Shown here in pieces: positions 40,401 to 51,154 of a stretch of 64,000 nt of DNA; positions within the stretch are counted from its first letter, which is position 1, and each line of letters begins with the position of its first letter. The DNA is from Bacteroidota bacterium. GTDB lineage: Bacteria > Bacteroidota > Bacteroidia > Flavobacteriales > Flavobacteriaceae. Position numbers and translations under genes: made by a program. The stretch covers positions 1 to 64,000 of the forward strand of contig JAQCFO010000001.1 of NCBI GenBank assembly GCA_027619415.1, read 5' to 3'. The notes beneath the pieces are model-generated. The model was not told where the DNA came from and did not search any database. It saw nothing but the letters and a program-made list of their open reading frames with translations.

Positions 40401-40638
40401 GAGAAGTCATCCCAGTAAAGCTAAAGGAAAGAACATCTCCCTCATTTGCTGTAATTGAATAAACTCCATCAAAATCAGTAGTAACACCATTTGATGTTCC
40501 TACAACTTGAACAGTAGCCCCCGGAAGTGGTACACCAGAGATATCGGTAACAGTACCGCTAACACTCTTTTGTGCAAAACTCCATTGAAACATTATCATG
40601 AATGATAACGTTAAAAACTTAAGTAAATTTGTTTTCAT
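37477..40638 (-). CDS. SusC/RagA family TonB-linked outer membrane protein
   Basis: SVSGTVTDISGVPLPGATVQVVGTSNGVTTDFDGVYSI, EEVVVTALGI, GEADT-type plug, C-terminal RSFGLNLSMKF. Confidence 0.96.
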   Translation of the reverse strand: MKTNLLKFLTLSFMIMFQWSFAQKSVSGTVTDISGVPLPGATVQVVGTSNGVTTDFDGVYSITANEGDVLSFSFTGMTSQNVTVGASASINVSLSSDTALEEVVVTALGITREAKSLGYAQQAVSGDALTKTKELDFRTALAGKVAGVQVISGTSSTYEPSAIRLRGETDILYVVDGIKVASTDINTDNIDNITVLKGAAATALYGSEAKSGVIIITSKKAIAGESYISVDHNTVISNISRLHPYQNEYGGGYSQTMGTFTYDPATDPASWAAFNGQNIPYYAADESWGPALDGRQARHWDSWIPGLSEYGQTRAWSPNPNNIKNFFETGMMSSTSLSFAKGGEDFSFRTTARATNGTLPVPNAGRDTYDVNINTSLNATDKLTVYASLNAKIQATDNYVSSGYGSLQSNFSQWWQRQLDMDRLRENYHVNGVFYTWNRRSARNARPQYWDAPHYEQYQNTNNNKNSTYSGNFGLNYDIMDGLSANVEVKRRAYNQNSWGRGYIGQNTLSQQASFSEGSYFSESNEFAARLNYDTKITSNFDLSAILGYGTGQNIASQTNASTSGGLAIPDFYILSNSVDKPNYSTSKSSNKRVSAYGLVSLGYDSMLYLDGSYRLDWGSTAAADANRIETFSLSGSFIWNKLLDVDGITFGKFRAGYSEAPIFPGTYQTSPVYGSGTAYGSLASLAVPNTLANPNLTGGMRTEMEYGLEVKILNNRLGIDLTYFDREDSNLPVSISAAGSTGYTGLSVNSKITSSAGIEAMISGTPILTDDLRWDLSFNFATVKKTVDFIYDGIERNILSSWLSWSSMDLQEIVGEEWGMLYGRKRMQDENGNWVFYGSGENVGSHMYENNQLLGNIMPNFTGGINSNLVYKNWDLAVNIDFQDGGLYHSVTDMFSMAAGLHEWTAGLNDKGNPKRDPVSSGGGIHQVGVYADGTVADGYRAPDSWAWGNWTRDDLWLVDASFVKLRQVRFGYTFDADQVAKTPFSSISLAVIGTNLAILSETTDWGDYRGEKTPGLDPSELGGNWSGGNFASEGGQLPSARSFGLNLSMKF

Positions 40639-40666
40639 AGTTAGTTTTAAATTATTATTTCTTCTA

Positions 40667-40698
40667 CAAAAATGTTAATTAAAAGTTAATAAAACAAC
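40667..40698 (-). promoter_or_regulatory. Candidate promoter for the SusC/SusD pair
   Basis: On minus strand GTTG (40698-40695), 20-nt spacer, CATTTTTG (40674-40667); one mismatch to TAnnTTTG. Confidence 0.35.
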
Positions 40699-41055
40699 AA
40701 TTATTTGATTTATATATTTTTTATTTCCGTTCCTCCTCATATAACCTCTTGTTTTTTTATGATAATAATTTACACTTATAATTCCCATATCTGTAACATA
40801 ACGTCGTTAATATTGCGATTAATGCTGATTGTTGCATAAACAACTGTATTATTAATTTCGATAACTTCTTTAAATTTTAATACTAATATTAAAATTACCA
40901 GAAAATTTAGGTCAGATGTTTTTTAAAAAAATAAACCAATACATATTATGTTTACATATATAGTTTTCAATTACTTGTATAAAACAACTCTTGTCATATA
41001 TATATATACTTTATCGTGTCGTTTATGATTTATTTCTATATATTTTTAAATTCCA

Positions 41056-41086
41056 TTTGATTAGTTCTAAAATTAATTTACATTTG
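41056..41086 (+). promoter_or_regulatory. Bacteroidetes-type promoter for the str/S10/spc/alpha ribosomal operon
   Basis: TTTG (41056-41059), 19-nt spacer, TACATTTG (41079-41086); matches TTTG-N19/21-TAnnTTTG; rpsL ATG at 41127. Confidence 0.75.
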
Positions 41087-41126
41087 CACGCCCAAATAGG
41101 GGATAAAATAATTATTAAGAAAGTAT

Positions 41127-41501
41127 ATGCCTACAATATCACAGTTGGTTCGAAAAGGAAGATCTAAGATTACTAAGAAAAGTAAATCTGCTGCCTTGGT
41201 TTCATGTCCTCAAAAAAGAGGGGTTTGCACAAGAGTATATACTACTACTCCTAAGAAACCTAATTCTGCTATGAGAAAAGTTGCAAGGGTTAGATTAACC
41301 AATGGAACGGAAATCAATGCATACATTCCTGGAGAAGGTCACAACCTTCAAGAGCATTCAATTGTATTGGTTAGAGGAGGTAGAGTTAAAGATTTACCTG
41401 GTGTTAGATACCATATTGTTAGAGGAGCATTGGATACTGCTGGTGTTGAAGGAAGATTGCAAAGAAGATCTAAGTATGGCGCAAAGCGTCCTAAAAAATA
41501 A
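41127..41501 (+). CDS. rpsL: 30S ribosomal protein S12
   Basis: [14 protein letters not shown]...[23 protein letters not shown]. Confidence 0.99.
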   Translation: MPTISQLVRKGRSKITKKSKSAALVSCPQKRGVCTRVYTTTPKKPNSAMRKVARVRLTNGTEINAYIPGEGHNLQEHSIVLVRGGRVKDLPGVRYHIVRGALDTAGVEGRLQRRSKYGAKRPKK

Positions 41502-41554
41502 ATTTAATTGATGACGTTCAAATTTAATTTTGAACCTCTCTAAAACTAAAATAA

Positions 41555-42031
41555 ATGAGAAAAAGTAAGGCAAAGAAAAGACCGTTATTACCTGATTCAA
41601 GGTTTAATGATCAATTAGTTACTAGATTTGTCAATAACCTAATGTGGAGTGGTAAAAAATCCACAGCTTTTGCACTTTTTTATGATGCTATCGATATCAT
41701 TGAAGAAAAAAAGCAAAATGAAGAAAAAACTTCCCTTCAAGTTTGGAAAGATGGTTTGTCGAATGTTATGCCCCACGTTGAAGTAAGAAGTAGACGTGTT
41801 GGTGGTGCTACCTTCCAAATTCCAATGCCAATTAGACCAGATAGAAAAATTTCCATGGCTATGAAATGGTTAATTACTGCTGCAAGAAAACGAAATGAAA
41901 AGTCAATGGCTTTAAAATTAGCTTCTGAAATTCTAGCAGCTGAAAAAGAAGAAGGAGCTGCTGTAAAAAAGAGAACCGATGTTCATAAAATGGCTGAAGC
42001 CAATAAAGCATTTTCACACTTTAGATTTTAA
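41555..42031 (+). CDS. rpsG: 30S ribosomal protein S7
   Basis: [39 protein letters not shown]...[16 protein letters not shown]. Confidence 0.99.
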   Translation: MRKSKAKKRPLLPDSRFNDQLVTRFVNNLMWSGKKSTAFALFYDAIDIIEEKKQNEEKTSLQVWKDGLSNVMPHVEVRSRRVGGATFQIPMPIRPDRKISMAMKWLITAARKRNEKSMALKLASEILAAEKEEGAAVKKRTDVHKMAEANKAFSHFRF

Positions 42032-42037
42032 TATACA

Positions 42038-44164
42038 ATGGCTAGAGATTTAAAATTCACTCGTAATATTGGTATTGCTGCTCACATTGATGCAGGAAAA
42101 ACTACTACAACTGAACGTATATTGTTTTACACGGGAGTTAGTCATAAAATCGGCGAGGTTCATGATGGTGCTGCCACTATGGATTGGATGGAGCAAGAAC
42201 AAGAAAGAGGAATTACCATTACATCTGCAGCTACAACCTGTACTTGGAATTTTCCGACTAATCATGGAGAGAAAAATGATGAGTCTAAACCTTATCACTT
42301 TAATATTATAGACACACCGGGTCACGTTGATTTTACTGTTGAGGTTAATAGATCTTTAAGAGTTTTAGATGGCTTAGTTTTCTTATTTAGTGCTGTTGAT
42401 GGTGTTGAGCCACAATCTGAAACTAATTGGAGACTGGCAGATAATTATAAGGTTCCAAGAATAGGCTTTGTAAATAAGATGGATAGACAAGGTGCAAGCT
42501 TTATAAATGTTTGTAACCAAATTAAGTCCATGCTAAAATCTAATGCTGTCCCAATAGTTTTACCAATTGGTGATGAGGATAATTTTAAAGGAATTGTTGA
42601 TTTAGTTAGAAATCAAGCAATTGTATGGCATGAAGACAATATGGGTGCAACTTTTGATATTGTTGACATTCCTGCAGATATGAAAGAGGAAGTTCATGAG
42701 TATAGAGCTAATTTGATTGAAGCTGTTGCGGAATATGATGATGCTTTACTTGAAAAATTCTTTGAAGATCCTGATTCTATTTCTGAAGATGAAGTTCATG
42801 AAGCATTGAGAAAAGCTACTCAAGACATGAGTATTATTCCAATGATTTGTGGTTCGGCTTTTAAAAATAAAGGGGTTCAATTTCTTTTAGATGGTGTTTG
42901 TAGATACTTACCTTCTCCTTTGGATAAGGAAGCTATTATTGGAATTGATCCTAAAACAGATTTAGAAATTGAAAGAAAACCTAATGTTTCTGAACCATTT
43001 GCTGCTTTAGCTTTTAAAATTGCTACTGATCCGTTTGTAGGTAGATTGGCTTTTTTTAGAGTTTACTCTGGAAGATTAGATGCTGGTTCTTACATACTAA
43101 ATAATAGATCTGGAAATAAAGAAAGAATTTCTAGAATTTTCCAAATGCATGCCGATAAGCAAAATTCCGTTCCTTTTATTGAAGCGGGTGATATTGGTGC
43201 TGCTGTTGGATTTAAAGATATTAAGACTGGAGATACATTAACTTCTGAAAAGCATCCTATTGTTTTAGAAAGTATGAATTTTCCTGATCCAGTAATTGGT
43301 ATTGCAGTTGAGCCTAAAACGAAAGCAGATGTAGACAAATTAGGAATGGCGCTTGGTAAATTAGCTGAAGAGGATCCTACTTTTCAAGTTAAAACAGATG
43401 AGGCTTCTGGGCAAACAATTATTTCTGGTATGGGTGAACTTCACTTAGATATTCTTGTTGATAGATTAAGAAGAGAATTTAAAGTTGAAGTAAATCAAGG
43501 TCAACCACAAGTTGAATATAAAGAGGCTATTACGGCAATTGCTGATCATCGTGAAATTTATAAAAAACAATCAGGTGGTAGAGGGAAATTTGCTGATATT
43601 TCCTTTACTATGGAGCCTGCTGAAGAAGGTAAAACTGGTTTAGAGTTTGTTAATAAGATAAAGGGTGGTAATGTTCCTAGAGAATTTATTCCATCTATAG
43701 AGAAAGGTTTTAAAGAGGCTATGAAAAATGGTCCTTTAGCTGGTTTTGAAATGGATGCGATGAAAGTTACCTTAAATGATGGTTCTTTTCATGCAGTCGA
43801 TTCAGATTCTATTTCTTTTGAACTTGCTGCTAAGATTGGATATAAGAAAGCTGCAAAGATGGCTAAGTCTGTTATAATGGAACCAATAATGAAATTAGAA
43901 GTTTTAACACCGGAAGAAAATATGGGTGATGTAGTTGGTGACCTTAATAGAAGAAGAGGATTAGTAAATAATATGGATGATAGAGCTGGTGCTAAAGTTG
44001 TAAAAGGTTTAGTCCCATTATCAGAAATGTTTGGTTATGTAACATCACTTAGAACTTTAAGTTCAGGTAGAGCTACATCAACTATGGAATTTGATCACTA
44101 TGCTGCAACACCTAAAAATGTTTCAGATGAGGTGATAGCATCAATAAACGGGACAAAAGATTAA
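42038..44164 (+). CDS. fusA: Elongation factor G
   Basis: [24 protein letters not shown]...[24 protein letters not shown]. Confidence 0.99.
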   Translation: MARDLKFTRNIGIAAHIDAGKTTTTERILFYTGVSHKIGEVHDGAATMDWMEQEQERGITITSAATTCTWNFPTNHGEKNDESKPYHFNIIDTPGHVDFTVEVNRSLRVLDGLVFLFSAVDGVEPQSETNWRLADNYKVPRIGFVNKMDRQGASFINVCNQIKSMLKSNAVPIVLPIGDEDNFKGIVDLVRNQAIVWHEDNMGATFDIVDIPADMKEEVHEYRANLIEAVAEYDDALLEKFFEDPDSISEDEVHEALRKATQDMSIIPMICGSAFKNKGVQFLLDGVCRYLPSPLDKEAIIGIDPKTDLEIERKPNVSEPFAALAFKIATDPFVGRLAFFRVYSGRLDAGSYILNNRSGNKERISRIFQMHADKQNSVPFIEAGDIGAAVGFKDIKTGDTLTSEKHPIVLESMNFPDPVIGIAVEPKTKADVDKLGMALGKLAEEDPTFQVKTDEASGQTIISGMGELHLDILVDRLRREFKVEVNQGQPQVEYKEAITAIADHREIYKKQSGGRGKFADISFTMEPAEEGKTGLEFVNKIKGGNVPREFIPSIEKGFKEAMKNGPLAGFEMDAMKVTLNDGSFHAVDSDSISFELAAKIGYKKAAKMAKSVIMEPIMKLEVLTPEENMGDVVGDLNRRRGLVNNMDDRAGAKVVKGLVPLSEMFGYVTSLRTLSSGRATSTMEFDHYAATPKNVSDEVIASINGTKD

Positions 44165-44174
44165 TACCAATAAA

Positions 44175-44480
44175 ATGAGTCAAAAAATTAGAATAAAATT
44201 AAAATCTTACGACTTCAATTTGGTTGATAAGTCTGCAGAGAAAATTGTTAAGACTGTCAAAGCAACTGGGGCGATAATTACAGGACCTATTCCTTTACCA
44301 ACACACAAGAAGATATTTACTGTGTTGAGATCTCCTCACGTTAACAAAAAATCAAGAGAACAATTTCAATTATCTTCTTATAAAAGATTATTGGATATAT
44401 ACAGTTCTTCATCAAAAACAATTGACGCTTTAATGAAGCTTGAACTGCCTAGTGGAGTTGAAGTTGAAATTAAAGTATAA
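44175..44480 (+). CDS. rpsJ: 30S ribosomal protein S10
   Basis: [39 protein letters not shown]. Confidence 0.99.
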   Translation: MSQKIRIKLKSYDFNLVDKSAEKIVKTVKATGAIITGPIPLPTHKKIFTVLRSPHVNKKSREQFQLSSYKRLLDIYSSSSKTIDALMKLELPSGVEVEIKV

Positions 44481-44501
44481 TTAATTTAAAATTAGAAAAT
44501 A

Positions 44502-45119
44502 ATGTCTGGGTTGATCGGAAAAAAAATAGGTATGACAAGCATTTATGATGAAAATGGTAAAAATTTACCATGTACAGTCATTCAAGCAGGTCCTTGTGTT
44601 GTTACTCAGATTAAATCTGATGAGGTTGACGGTTATAGTGCAATTCAATTAGGTTTTAATGATAAAAACGAAAAACACACGACTAATGCTGAAGCAGGTC
44701 ATTTTAAAAAATCAAAAACTTCTGCTAAATATAAATTAGTTGAATTTCAAAATTTTAAACAAGATGTGAATCTTGGTGATTCAATTTCAGTTGAACACTT
44801 TACAGAAGGTGAGTTTGTTGATGTTTCTGGAACTTCAAAAGGAAAAGGTTTTCAGGGGGTTGTTAAAAGACATGGTTTTGCTGGAGTTGGGCAAGCTACT
44901 CATGGTCAGCACAATAGATTAAGAGCACCTGGTTCTATTGGTGCTGCTTCTTATCCTGCAAGAGTATTTAAGGGAATGAGAATGGCTGGAAGAATGGGTA
45001 ACGAAACAATTACTGTTCAAAATCTTAAGGTTATTAAAGTTGTTGCTGAAAAAAACATACTTGTTGTAAAAGGTTGTGTTCCTGGACACAAAAACTCATA
45101 CGTAATAATTAGAAAATAA
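44502..45119 (+). CDS. rplC: 50S ribosomal protein L3
   Basis: [34 protein letters not shown]. Confidence 0.99.
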   Translation: MSGLIGKKIGMTSIYDENGKNLPCTVIQAGPCVVTQIKSDEVDGYSAIQLGFNDKNEKHTTNAEAGHFKKSKTSAKYKLVEFQNFKQDVNLGDSISVEHFTEGEFVDVSGTSKGKGFQGVVKRHGFAGVGQATHGQHNRLRAPGSIGAASYPARVFKGMRMAGRMGNETITVQNLKVIKVVAEKNILVVKGCVPGHKNSYVIIRK

Positions 45120-45745
45120 TGAAAGTATCTGTTTTAAACATAAAAGGAAAGGATACAGGAAGATCGGTAGAACTTTCTAAGTCTATTTTTGAAGTTACAC
45201 CTAATGATCATTCTATTTATCTTGATGTAAAAAGATTTTTAGCAAATAATCGTCAGGGAACTAATAAAACTAAAGAGAGAGCTGAGATTACTGGAAGTAC
45301 TAGAAAAATTAAAAAACAAAAGGGTACAGGAACTGCAAGAGCAGGTAGTATTAAGAATCCTCTTTTTAGAGGTGGTGGTACTATATTTGGCCCTAGAGTA
45401 AGATCTTATTCTCAAAAACTCAACAAAAACGTTAAGCGTTTAGCTAGAAGATCAGCTCTTAGTTTAAAATTAAAAGCGAAAGCTGTTTCTGTTATTGAAG
45501 ATTTTGATTTTGAATCACCTAAAACTAAGTCATTTACAGATATTATTAATGCTTTAGATCTTCAGGGTAAAAAGTCTCTTTTTATCTTGGGTGGGATTAA
45601 TAAAAATGTATATTTGTCCGCACGTAATTTAGAGCGTAGTAAAGTTATAACTAACTCAGAAATAAGTACTTACGGCATAATGAATGCTCAACATTTGATT
45701 TTTTTGGAGAGCTCATTAGAACAAATTGAATCAAATTTAAGTTAA
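45119..45745 (+). CDS. rplD: 50S ribosomal protein L4
   Basis: RQGTNKTKERAEITGSTRKIKKQKGTGTARAGSIKNPLFRGGGTIFGP. Confidence 0.99.
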   Translation: MKVSVLNIKGKDTGRSVELSKSIFEVTPNDHSIYLDVKRFLANNRQGTNKTKERAEITGSTRKIKKQKGTGTARAGSIKNPLFRGGGTIFGPRVRSYSQKLNKNVKRLARRSALSLKLKAKAVSVIEDFDFESPKTKSFTDIINALDLQGKKSLFILGGINKNVYLSARNLERSKVITNSEISTYGIMNAQHLIFLESSLEQIESNLS

Positions 45746-45746
45746 T

Positions 45747-46037
45747 ATGGATATTTTACTTAAGCCAGTTATAACAGAAAAAGCTACTGCTGATAGTGAG
45801 CTTAAAAATAGATTTACTTTTTTAGTAAATACTAATGCTAATAAAGTTCAAATTAAAAAAGCTGTAGAAAGCACTTATGGTGTTTCTGTTGATAAGGTTA
45901 GAACCATAAGATATGGTGCAGAAAGAAGAACTAGATACACTAAAACTGGAATTCAAAGAGGAAAATCTGTGACTACCAAAAAAGCGATAGTTCAGATTTC
46001 AGAGGGGGATACAATCGATTTTTATAATAAACTTTAA
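45747..46037 (+). CDS. rplW: 50S ribosomal protein L23
   Basis: [25 protein letters not shown]. Confidence 0.98.
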   Translation: MDILLKPVITEKATADSELKNRFTFLVNTNANKVQIKKAVESTYGVSVDKVRTIRYGAERRTRYTKTGIQRGKSVTTKKAIVQISEGDTIDFYNKL

Positions 46038-46047
46038 AATATATACA

Positions 46048-46872
46048 ATGTCAGTTAAAGCACTAAAACCTATCACACCTGGACAAAGAGGAAGAGTTGT
46101 CAATGGTTTTGATGCCATTACAACAGATAAGCCTGAAAAGAGTTTACTTTCTTCAAAGAAAAGATCTGGTGGTAGAAATAGTCAAGGTAAAATGACTATG
46201 AAATTTATTGGTGGTGGACATAAAAAAAGATATAGAATAATTGATTTTAAAAGAGATAGACATGATGATGTTTCTGAAGTAATGTCTATTGAATATGATC
46301 CGAATAGAACGGCTTTTATTGCCCTTACTAAATTTGAAGACAATGAGAAGCGTTACATTATTGCTTTGAAAGGATTGAAAGTTGGACAAAAAATTGTTTC
46401 TGGTTCTAAGAAATCTCCAGATATTGGTAATTGTTTGCCTTTGTCTGATATTCCTTTAGGAACAATAATTTCTTCAATAGAAATGCAACCTGGTAAAGGT
46501 GCTGCTATTGCAAGAAGCGCAGGTTCTTTTGCTCAGTTAATGGCAAGGGACGGTAAATTTGCAACTCTTAAGATGCCATCTGGTGAAATTAGATTGATTT
46601 TATCAGTTTGCTATGCTACAATTGGTTCTGTATCTAATTCAGATCACCAATTAACTGTTCATGGTAAGGCTGGTTCTAAACGTTGGCTAGGTAGAAGACC
46701 TAGAACACGTCCTGTCGCAATGAATCCTGTTGATCATCCTATGGGTGGTGGTGAAGGTCGTGCATCTGGTGGGCATCCTAGATCTAAGAAAGGTATTCCT
46801 GCTAAAGGATATAAAACACGTGATAAGAAGAAAGCGAGTAACAAATATATAATTGAAAGAAAAAAGAAGTAA
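46048..46872 (+). CDS. rplB: 50S ribosomal protein L2
   Basis: [30 protein letters not shown]...[27 protein letters not shown]. Confidence 0.99.
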   Translation: MSVKALKPITPGQRGRVVNGFDAITTDKPEKSLLSSKKRSGGRNSQGKMTMKFIGGGHKKRYRIIDFKRDRHDDVSEVMSIEYDPNRTAFIALTKFEDNEKRYIIALKGLKVGQKIVSGSKKSPDIGNCLPLSDIPLGTIISSIEMQPGKGAAIARSAGSFAQLMARDGKFATLKMPSGEIRLILSVCYATIGSVSNSDHQLTVHGKAGSKRWLGRRPRTRPVAMNPVDHPMGGGEGRASGGHPRSKKGIPAKGYKTRDKKKASNKYIIERKKK

Positions 46873-46876
46873 ATAA

Positions 46877-47155
46877 ATGGCACGTTCACTAAAAAAAGGA
46901 CCTTACGTTCATTACAGTTTAATTAAAAAAGTTCAAACGAATTTGGACTCCAAAAAAAAGGCTGTTATTAAAACTTGGTCGAGAGCTTCAATGATAATTC
47001 CAGATTTTGTCGGACAAACTATAGCCGTTCATAATGGACGTCAGTTTGTTCCGGTTTATATAACTGAAAACATGGTAGGTCATAAATTAGGAGAATTTTC
47101 TCCAACACGCTCATTCCGTGGTCATGCTGGTGCGAAAAATAAAGGAAGAAAATAA
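46877..47155 (+). CDS. rpsS: 30S ribosomal protein S19
   Basis: [19 protein letters not shown]...[18 protein letters not shown]. Confidence 0.99.
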   Translation: MARSLKKGPYVHYSLIKKVQTNLDSKKKAVIKTWSRASMIIPDFVGQTIAVHNGRQFVPVYITENMVGHKLGEFSPTRSFRGHAGAKNKGRK

Positions 47156-47166
47156 TTTAATTTGCA

Positions 47167-47571
47167 ATGGGATTAAGAAAAAGACAAAGTGCCGAAAAAA
47201 TTAAGGAAGCTAAAAAAAGCATTGCTTTTGCTAAACTTAATAATTGCCCAACATCTCCTCGTAAAATGAGAATTGTTGCTGACTCAGTTAGGGGCAAGAA
47301 AGTGGATATGGCTTTAACTATATTAAAGTTCAGCCAGAAAGAAGCTTCAGGAAAACTTGAAAAGCTTTTAATATCTGCAATTTCTAATTGGCAATCAAAA
47401 AATGGGGATGCTGATGTAGAGCAAGCTAATTTATTTGTAAAAGAAATCAGAGTTGATGGAGGAAGTATGCTAAAAAGACTTAGACCTGCTCCTCAAGGAA
47501 GAGCACATAGAATAAGAAAACGTTCAAATCACGTAACCTTAGTATTAGAATCACAAACAATAGATAGTTAA
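47167..47571 (+). CDS. rplV: 50S ribosomal protein L22
   Basis: [26 protein letters not shown]...[22 protein letters not shown]. Confidence 0.98.
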   Translation: MGLRKRQSAEKIKEAKKSIAFAKLNNCPTSPRKMRIVADSVRGKKVDMALTILKFSQKEASGKLEKLLISAISNWQSKNGDADVEQANLFVKEIRVDGGSMLKRLRPAPQGRAHRIRKRSNHVTLVLESQTIDS

Positions 47572-47572
47572 T

Positions 47573-48295
47573 ATGGGACAAAAAACAAATCCAGTAGGGA
47601 TTAGATTAGGTATTATTAGAGGTTGGGAATCTAATTGGTATGGTGGAAGAGACTATGGTGATAAGTTAGCTGAAGACTACAAACTAAGAAAATATATTTT
47701 TGCGCGTTTAGCAAAAGCTAGTGTTTCTAGAGTAATTATTGAGAGAACATTAAAATTAGTTACTCTTACAATTACAACAGCAAGACCGGGAATTATTATT
47801 GGAAAAGCTGGACAGGAAGTTGATAAGTTAAAAGAAGAATTAAAGAAATTGTCTGGTAAAGAAGTTCAATTAAATATTATTGAAATTAAAAGACCTGAAC
47901 TTGAAGCTCAGTTAGTTGGTTCAAGTATCGCTAGACAAATTGAAAGTAGAATTTCATATAGAAGAGCTATTAAAATGGCAATCACTGCTACAATGAGAAT
48001 GAATGCAGAAGGAATAAAAATTCAAATATCTGGTCGTTTAAATGGAGCTGAAATGGCGAGATCAGAGATGTATAAAGAAGGAAGAATTCCATTATCAACC
48101 TTTAGAGCTGATATTGATTATGCTTTAGTTGAAGCGCAAACTACTTATGGAAAACTAGGTATCAAAGTTTGGATTATGAAAGGTGAAGTTTATGGAAAAC
48201 GTGAATTATCTCCACTTGTAGGAATGAGTTTAAGCTCTCCTAAATCTCAAGGAGGAGGTCCATCAAAAGGAAGAAATCAACAAAGAAGAAGATAA
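47573..48295 (+). CDS. rpsC: 30S ribosomal protein S3
   Basis: [25 protein letters not shown]. Confidence 0.99.
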   Translation: MGQKTNPVGIRLGIIRGWESNWYGGRDYGDKLAEDYKLRKYIFARLAKASVSRVIIERTLKLVTLTITTARPGIIIGKAGQEVDKLKEELKKLSGKEVQLNIIEIKRPELEAQLVGSSIARQIESRISYRRAIKMAITATMRMNAEGIKIQISGRLNGAEMARSEMYKEGRIPLSTFRADIDYALVEAQTTYGKLGIKVWIMKGEVYGKRELSPLVGMSLSSPKSQGGGPSKGRNQQRRR

Positions 48296-48312
48296 TTAAA
48301 TATATATTTTAG

Positions 48313-48732
48313 ATGTTATCACCGAAAAAAACAAAATTTAGGAAAATGCAGACAGGCCGTATGAAAGGTCTTTCACAGAGAGGAAATATCCTATCTAACG
48401 GAATGTTTGGAATTAAGTCTTTAGACTCTAGTTTTTTAACATCAAGACAAATAGAAGCGGCTCGTGTTGCAGCAACAAGGTACATGAAGCGAGAAGGTCA
48501 GTTATGGATTAAGATTTTTCCGGATAAGCCAATTACTAAAAAGCCATTAGAAGTTAGGATGGGTAAAGGTAAGGGTGCTCCAGAATATTTTGTAGCTGTT
48601 GTTAAGCCAGGTAGAATTATGTTTGAAGTTGCTGGTGTACCAATAGAAATAGCAAAAGAAGCTTTGAGACTTGCAGCTCAGAAACTTCCAGTTCAAACTA
48701 GGTTTATAATTGCAAGAGATTTTGAAGCATAA
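48313..48732 (+). CDS. rplP: 50S ribosomal protein L16
   Basis: [25 protein letters not shown]. Confidence 0.99.
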   Translation: MLSPKKTKFRKMQTGRMKGLSQRGNILSNGMFGIKSLDSSFLTSRQIEAARVAATRYMKREGQLWIKIFPDKPITKKPLEVRMGKGKGAPEYFVAVVKPGRIMFEVAGVPIEIAKEALRLAAQKLPVQTRFIIARDFEA

Positions 48733-48741
48733 ATTTATATA

Positions 48742-48936
48742 ATGAAACAAAAAGAAGTAAAAGAATTATCGATTGAAGAATTAGGCGAAAAATTGCAGTC
48801 TTTTAAGAAAGAATTGTCAGAAATGAAAATGACACATGCTATTTCACCTATTGAGAACCCTATGCAAATCAAAAATTTAAGAAAAACTGTTGCAAGGATA
48901 AATACTGAATTAACCTTAAGGTCTATTCAAGAATAA
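48742..48936 (+). CDS. rpmC: 50S ribosomal protein L29
   Basis: MKQKEVKELSIEELGEKLQSFKKELSEMKM...NLRKTVARINTEL. Confidence 0.97.
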   Translation: MKQKEVKELSIEELGEKLQSFKKELSEMKMTHAISPIENPMQIKNLRKTVARINTELTLRSIQE

Positions 48937-48948
48937 TATTATTTATTA

Positions 48949-49206
48949 ATGGAAACAAGAAATTTAAGAACAGAAAGAATAGGAATTGTTACTAGCAATA
49001 AAATGGAAAAATCTATTGTAGTTGCTGAAGTTAACAAAGTAAAGCATCCCATGTATGGTAAAATCGTTTTAAAGACCAAAAAATATGTTGCGCATGATCA
49101 AGAAAACGAATGCAATATTGGAGATACAGTTAAAATAATGGAAACAAGACCTTTGAGCAAATCAAAATGCTGGAGACTTGTTCAAATTTTAGAAAGAGCT
49201 AAATAA
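48949..49206 (+). CDS. rpsQ: 30S ribosomal protein S17
   Basis: [41 protein letters not shown]. Confidence 0.98.
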   Translation: METRNLRTERIGIVTSNKMEKSIVVAEVNKVKHPMYGKIVLKTKKYVAHDQENECNIGDTVKIMETRPLSKSKCWRLVQILERAK

Positions 49207-49208
49207 TT

Positions 49209-49577
49209 ATGTTACAACAAGAATCAAGATTATCAGTAGCGGATAACACAGGGGCAAAAGAAGTGTTAACTATAAGAGTATTAGGTGGAACTAAAAGAAG
49301 ATATGCTTCTGTTGGTGACAAAATAGTTGTTACGGTTAAGCATTCTACTCCAAATGGTACTGTTAAAAAAGGACAAGTTTCTACTGCCGTAGTAGTTAGA
49401 ACTAAAAAAGAAGTTAGAAGAAAAGACGGCTCATACATTAGATTTGATGATAATGCATGTGTTTTGTTAGATGCAGCTGGAGAAATGAGAGGGACAAGAG
49501 TTTTTGGTCCTGTTGCTAGAGAATTAAGAGATAAAAAATTCATGAAAATTGTTTCACTAGCACCTGAAGTTTTATAA
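49209..49577 (+). CDS. rplN: 50S ribosomal protein L14
   Basis: [27 protein letters not shown]. Confidence 0.99.
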   Translation: MLQQESRLSVADNTGAKEVLTIRVLGGTKRRYASVGDKIVVTVKHSTPNGTVKKGQVSTAVVVRTKKEVRRKDGSYIRFDDNACVLLDAAGEMRGTRVFGPVARELRDKKFMKIVSLAPEVL

Positions 49578-49586
49578 TTTACAATT

Positions 49587-49898
49587 ATGACTAAAATTAA
49601 AATAAAAACAGGAGATCAAGTAAAAGTTTTAGCTGGAGATCATAAAGGATCTGAAGGTAAAGTTGTTAAACTATTTAGATCTAAAAGATTAGCAATTGTG
49701 GAAGGAGTTAATTTGGTTAAAAAACACAATAAGCCTAGTTCTGAAAACCCTAAAGGGGGTATAATAGAGAAAGAAGCTCCATTACATATTTCTAACCTAT
49801 CGTTGTTAACATCAAAAGGTGAAACAACAAGAGTTGGATTTAAAATAATTGATGGTAAAAAAAGTAGAATAGCATTAAAATCCGATGAAATAATTTAA
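49587..49898 (+). CDS. rplX: 50S ribosomal protein L24
   Basis: [43 protein letters not shown]. Confidence 0.98.
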   Translation: MTKIKIKTGDQVKVLAGDHKGSEGKVVKLFRSKRLAIVEGVNLVKKHNKPSSENPKGGIIEKEAPLHISNLSLLTSKGETTRVGFKIIDGKKSRIALKSDEII

Positions 49899-49900
49899 TT

Positions 49901-50452
49901 ATGAGTTACCAGCCTAGATTAAAAAAAGAGTTTAACGAAAGAATTGTGCCTGCTTTAAAGGAGGAGTATTCTTACAAGAACGTTATGATGGTTCCTAAGC
50001 TTAAGAAAATTGTGATTAGCAAAGGAGTTGGAGGAGCTGTTGCTGATAAAAAGTTAATAGATCATGCCATTGAAGAATTATCAACTATTTCAGGTCAGAA
50101 AGCTATTCATACAATGTCTAAAAAAGATGTTGCTAATTTTAAATTAAGAAAAGGTGTTCCTATTGGAGCTAAGGTTACTCTTAGATCTGAAAGAATGTAT
50201 GAATTTTTAGATAGACTAATTACATCAGCTCTGCCAAGAGTTCGTGATTTTCAAGGAATTAAAGCTTCTGGTTTTGATGGAAGAGGAAATTATAACTTGG
50301 GAGTTACTGAGCAAATTATATTTCCAGAAATTGATATTGATAAGGTAAATAAAATATCAGGAATGGATATAACATTTGTAACAAGTGCAAATACTGATAA
50401 GGAAGCTAAATCGTTATTAACTGAGTTAGGTTTACCATTTAAAAAGAATTAA
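49901..50452 (+). CDS. rplE: 50S ribosomal protein L5
   Basis: [42 protein letters not shown]. Confidence 0.99.
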   Translation: MSYQPRLKKEFNERIVPALKEEYSYKNVMMVPKLKKIVISKGVGGAVADKKLIDHAIEELSTISGQKAIHTMSKKDVANFKLRKGVPIGAKVTLRSERMYEFLDRLITSALPRVRDFQGIKASGFDGRGNYNLGVTEQIIFPEIDIDKVNKISGMDITFVTSANTDKEAKSLLTELGLPFKKN

Positions 50453-50453
50453 T

Positions 50454-50723
50454 ATGGCTAAAGAATCAATGAAGGCCCGTGAGGTCAAAAGAGCAAAATT
50501 ATGCGCTAAGTATGCAGACAAAAGAAAGGCTTTAAAAAAAGCTGGTGATTACGAAGCGTTACAAAAGCTTCCTAAAAACTCATCTCCTGTAAGAGCTCAT
50601 AACAGATGTAAATTAACAGGAAGACCAAAGGGATATATAAGACAATTTGGTATTTCTAGGGTAATGTTTAGAGAAATGGCTAATCAAGGTTTAATACCAG
50701 GAGTTAGAAAAGCTAGCTGGTAA
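50454..50723 (+). CDS. rpsN: 30S ribosomal protein S14
   Basis: [27 protein letters not shown]...[34 protein letters not shown]. Confidence 0.99.
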   Translation: MAKESMKAREVKRAKLCAKYADKRKALKKAGDYEALQKLPKNSSPVRAHNRCKLTGRPKGYIRQFGISRVMFREMANQGLIPGVRKASW

Positions 50724-50741
50724 TTTAATTAAAAATATATA

Positions 50742-51140
50742 ATGAATACAGATCCAATTGCAGATTATTTAACAAGAATTAGAAACGCTAATAGTGCTGG
50801 TCACAAGGTTGTTGTAATTCCGTCATCTAATGTTAAAAAAGAAATGACTAAAATTCTTTTTGACCAGGGATATATCTTAAGCTATAAGTTTGAGGAAGAT
50901 TCAGTACAAGGAACAATCAAAATTGCTCTAAAGTACGATTCTTTCACAAAAGATCCTGTGATTAAAAAACTAGATAGAATTAGTAAACCAGGTTTAAGAA
51001 AATATTCTAGATCTGAAAATTTACCTAGAGTTTTAAACGGTTTAGGAATTGCTATAGTTTCAACTTCTAAAGGACTTATGACTGGTAAAAAAGCAAAACA
51101 ATCTAATATTGGCGGAGAAATTCTCTGTTATGTGCATTAA
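50742..51140 (+). CDS. rpsH: 30S ribosomal protein S8
   Basis: [34 protein letters not shown]. Confidence 0.99.
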   Translation: MNTDPIADYLTRIRNANSAGHKVVVIPSSNVKKEMTKILFDQGYILSYKFEEDSVQGTIKIALKYDSFTKDPVIKKLDRISKPGLRKYSRSENLPRVLNGLGIAIVSTSKGLMTGKKAKQSNIGGEILCYVH

Positions 51141-51154
51141 AAAAGAATTTAAAA

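Noticed and set aside
41010-41030. Short (TA)n tract upstream of rpsL as a microsatellite phase-variation switch
   Set aside because: Too short and distant from the -33/-7 elements in a very A/T-rich background; no direct support.
41230-41410. Possible streptomycin-resistance alleles in rpsL
   Set aside because: Residues around [12 protein letters not shown] and [12 protein letters not shown] look wild type.
42230-42300. Apparent ~15-aa insertion in EF-G ([18 protein letters not shown]) before the IIDTPGHVD motif
   Set aside because: From recall, flavobacterial EF-G proteins commonly have a similar segment; no evidence it is unusual.
42050-42325. Overlapping ORFs on both strands within the start of fusA
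   Set aside because: Shadow ORFs of the highly conserved EF-G GTPase domain.
44165-44174. Missing tuf gene between fusA and rpsJ
   Set aside because: Absence of tuf from this operon is usual for Bacteroidetes, where it is located elsewhere.
49199-49543. 114-aa minus-strand ORF
   Set aside because: Antisense shadow of rplN (L14).
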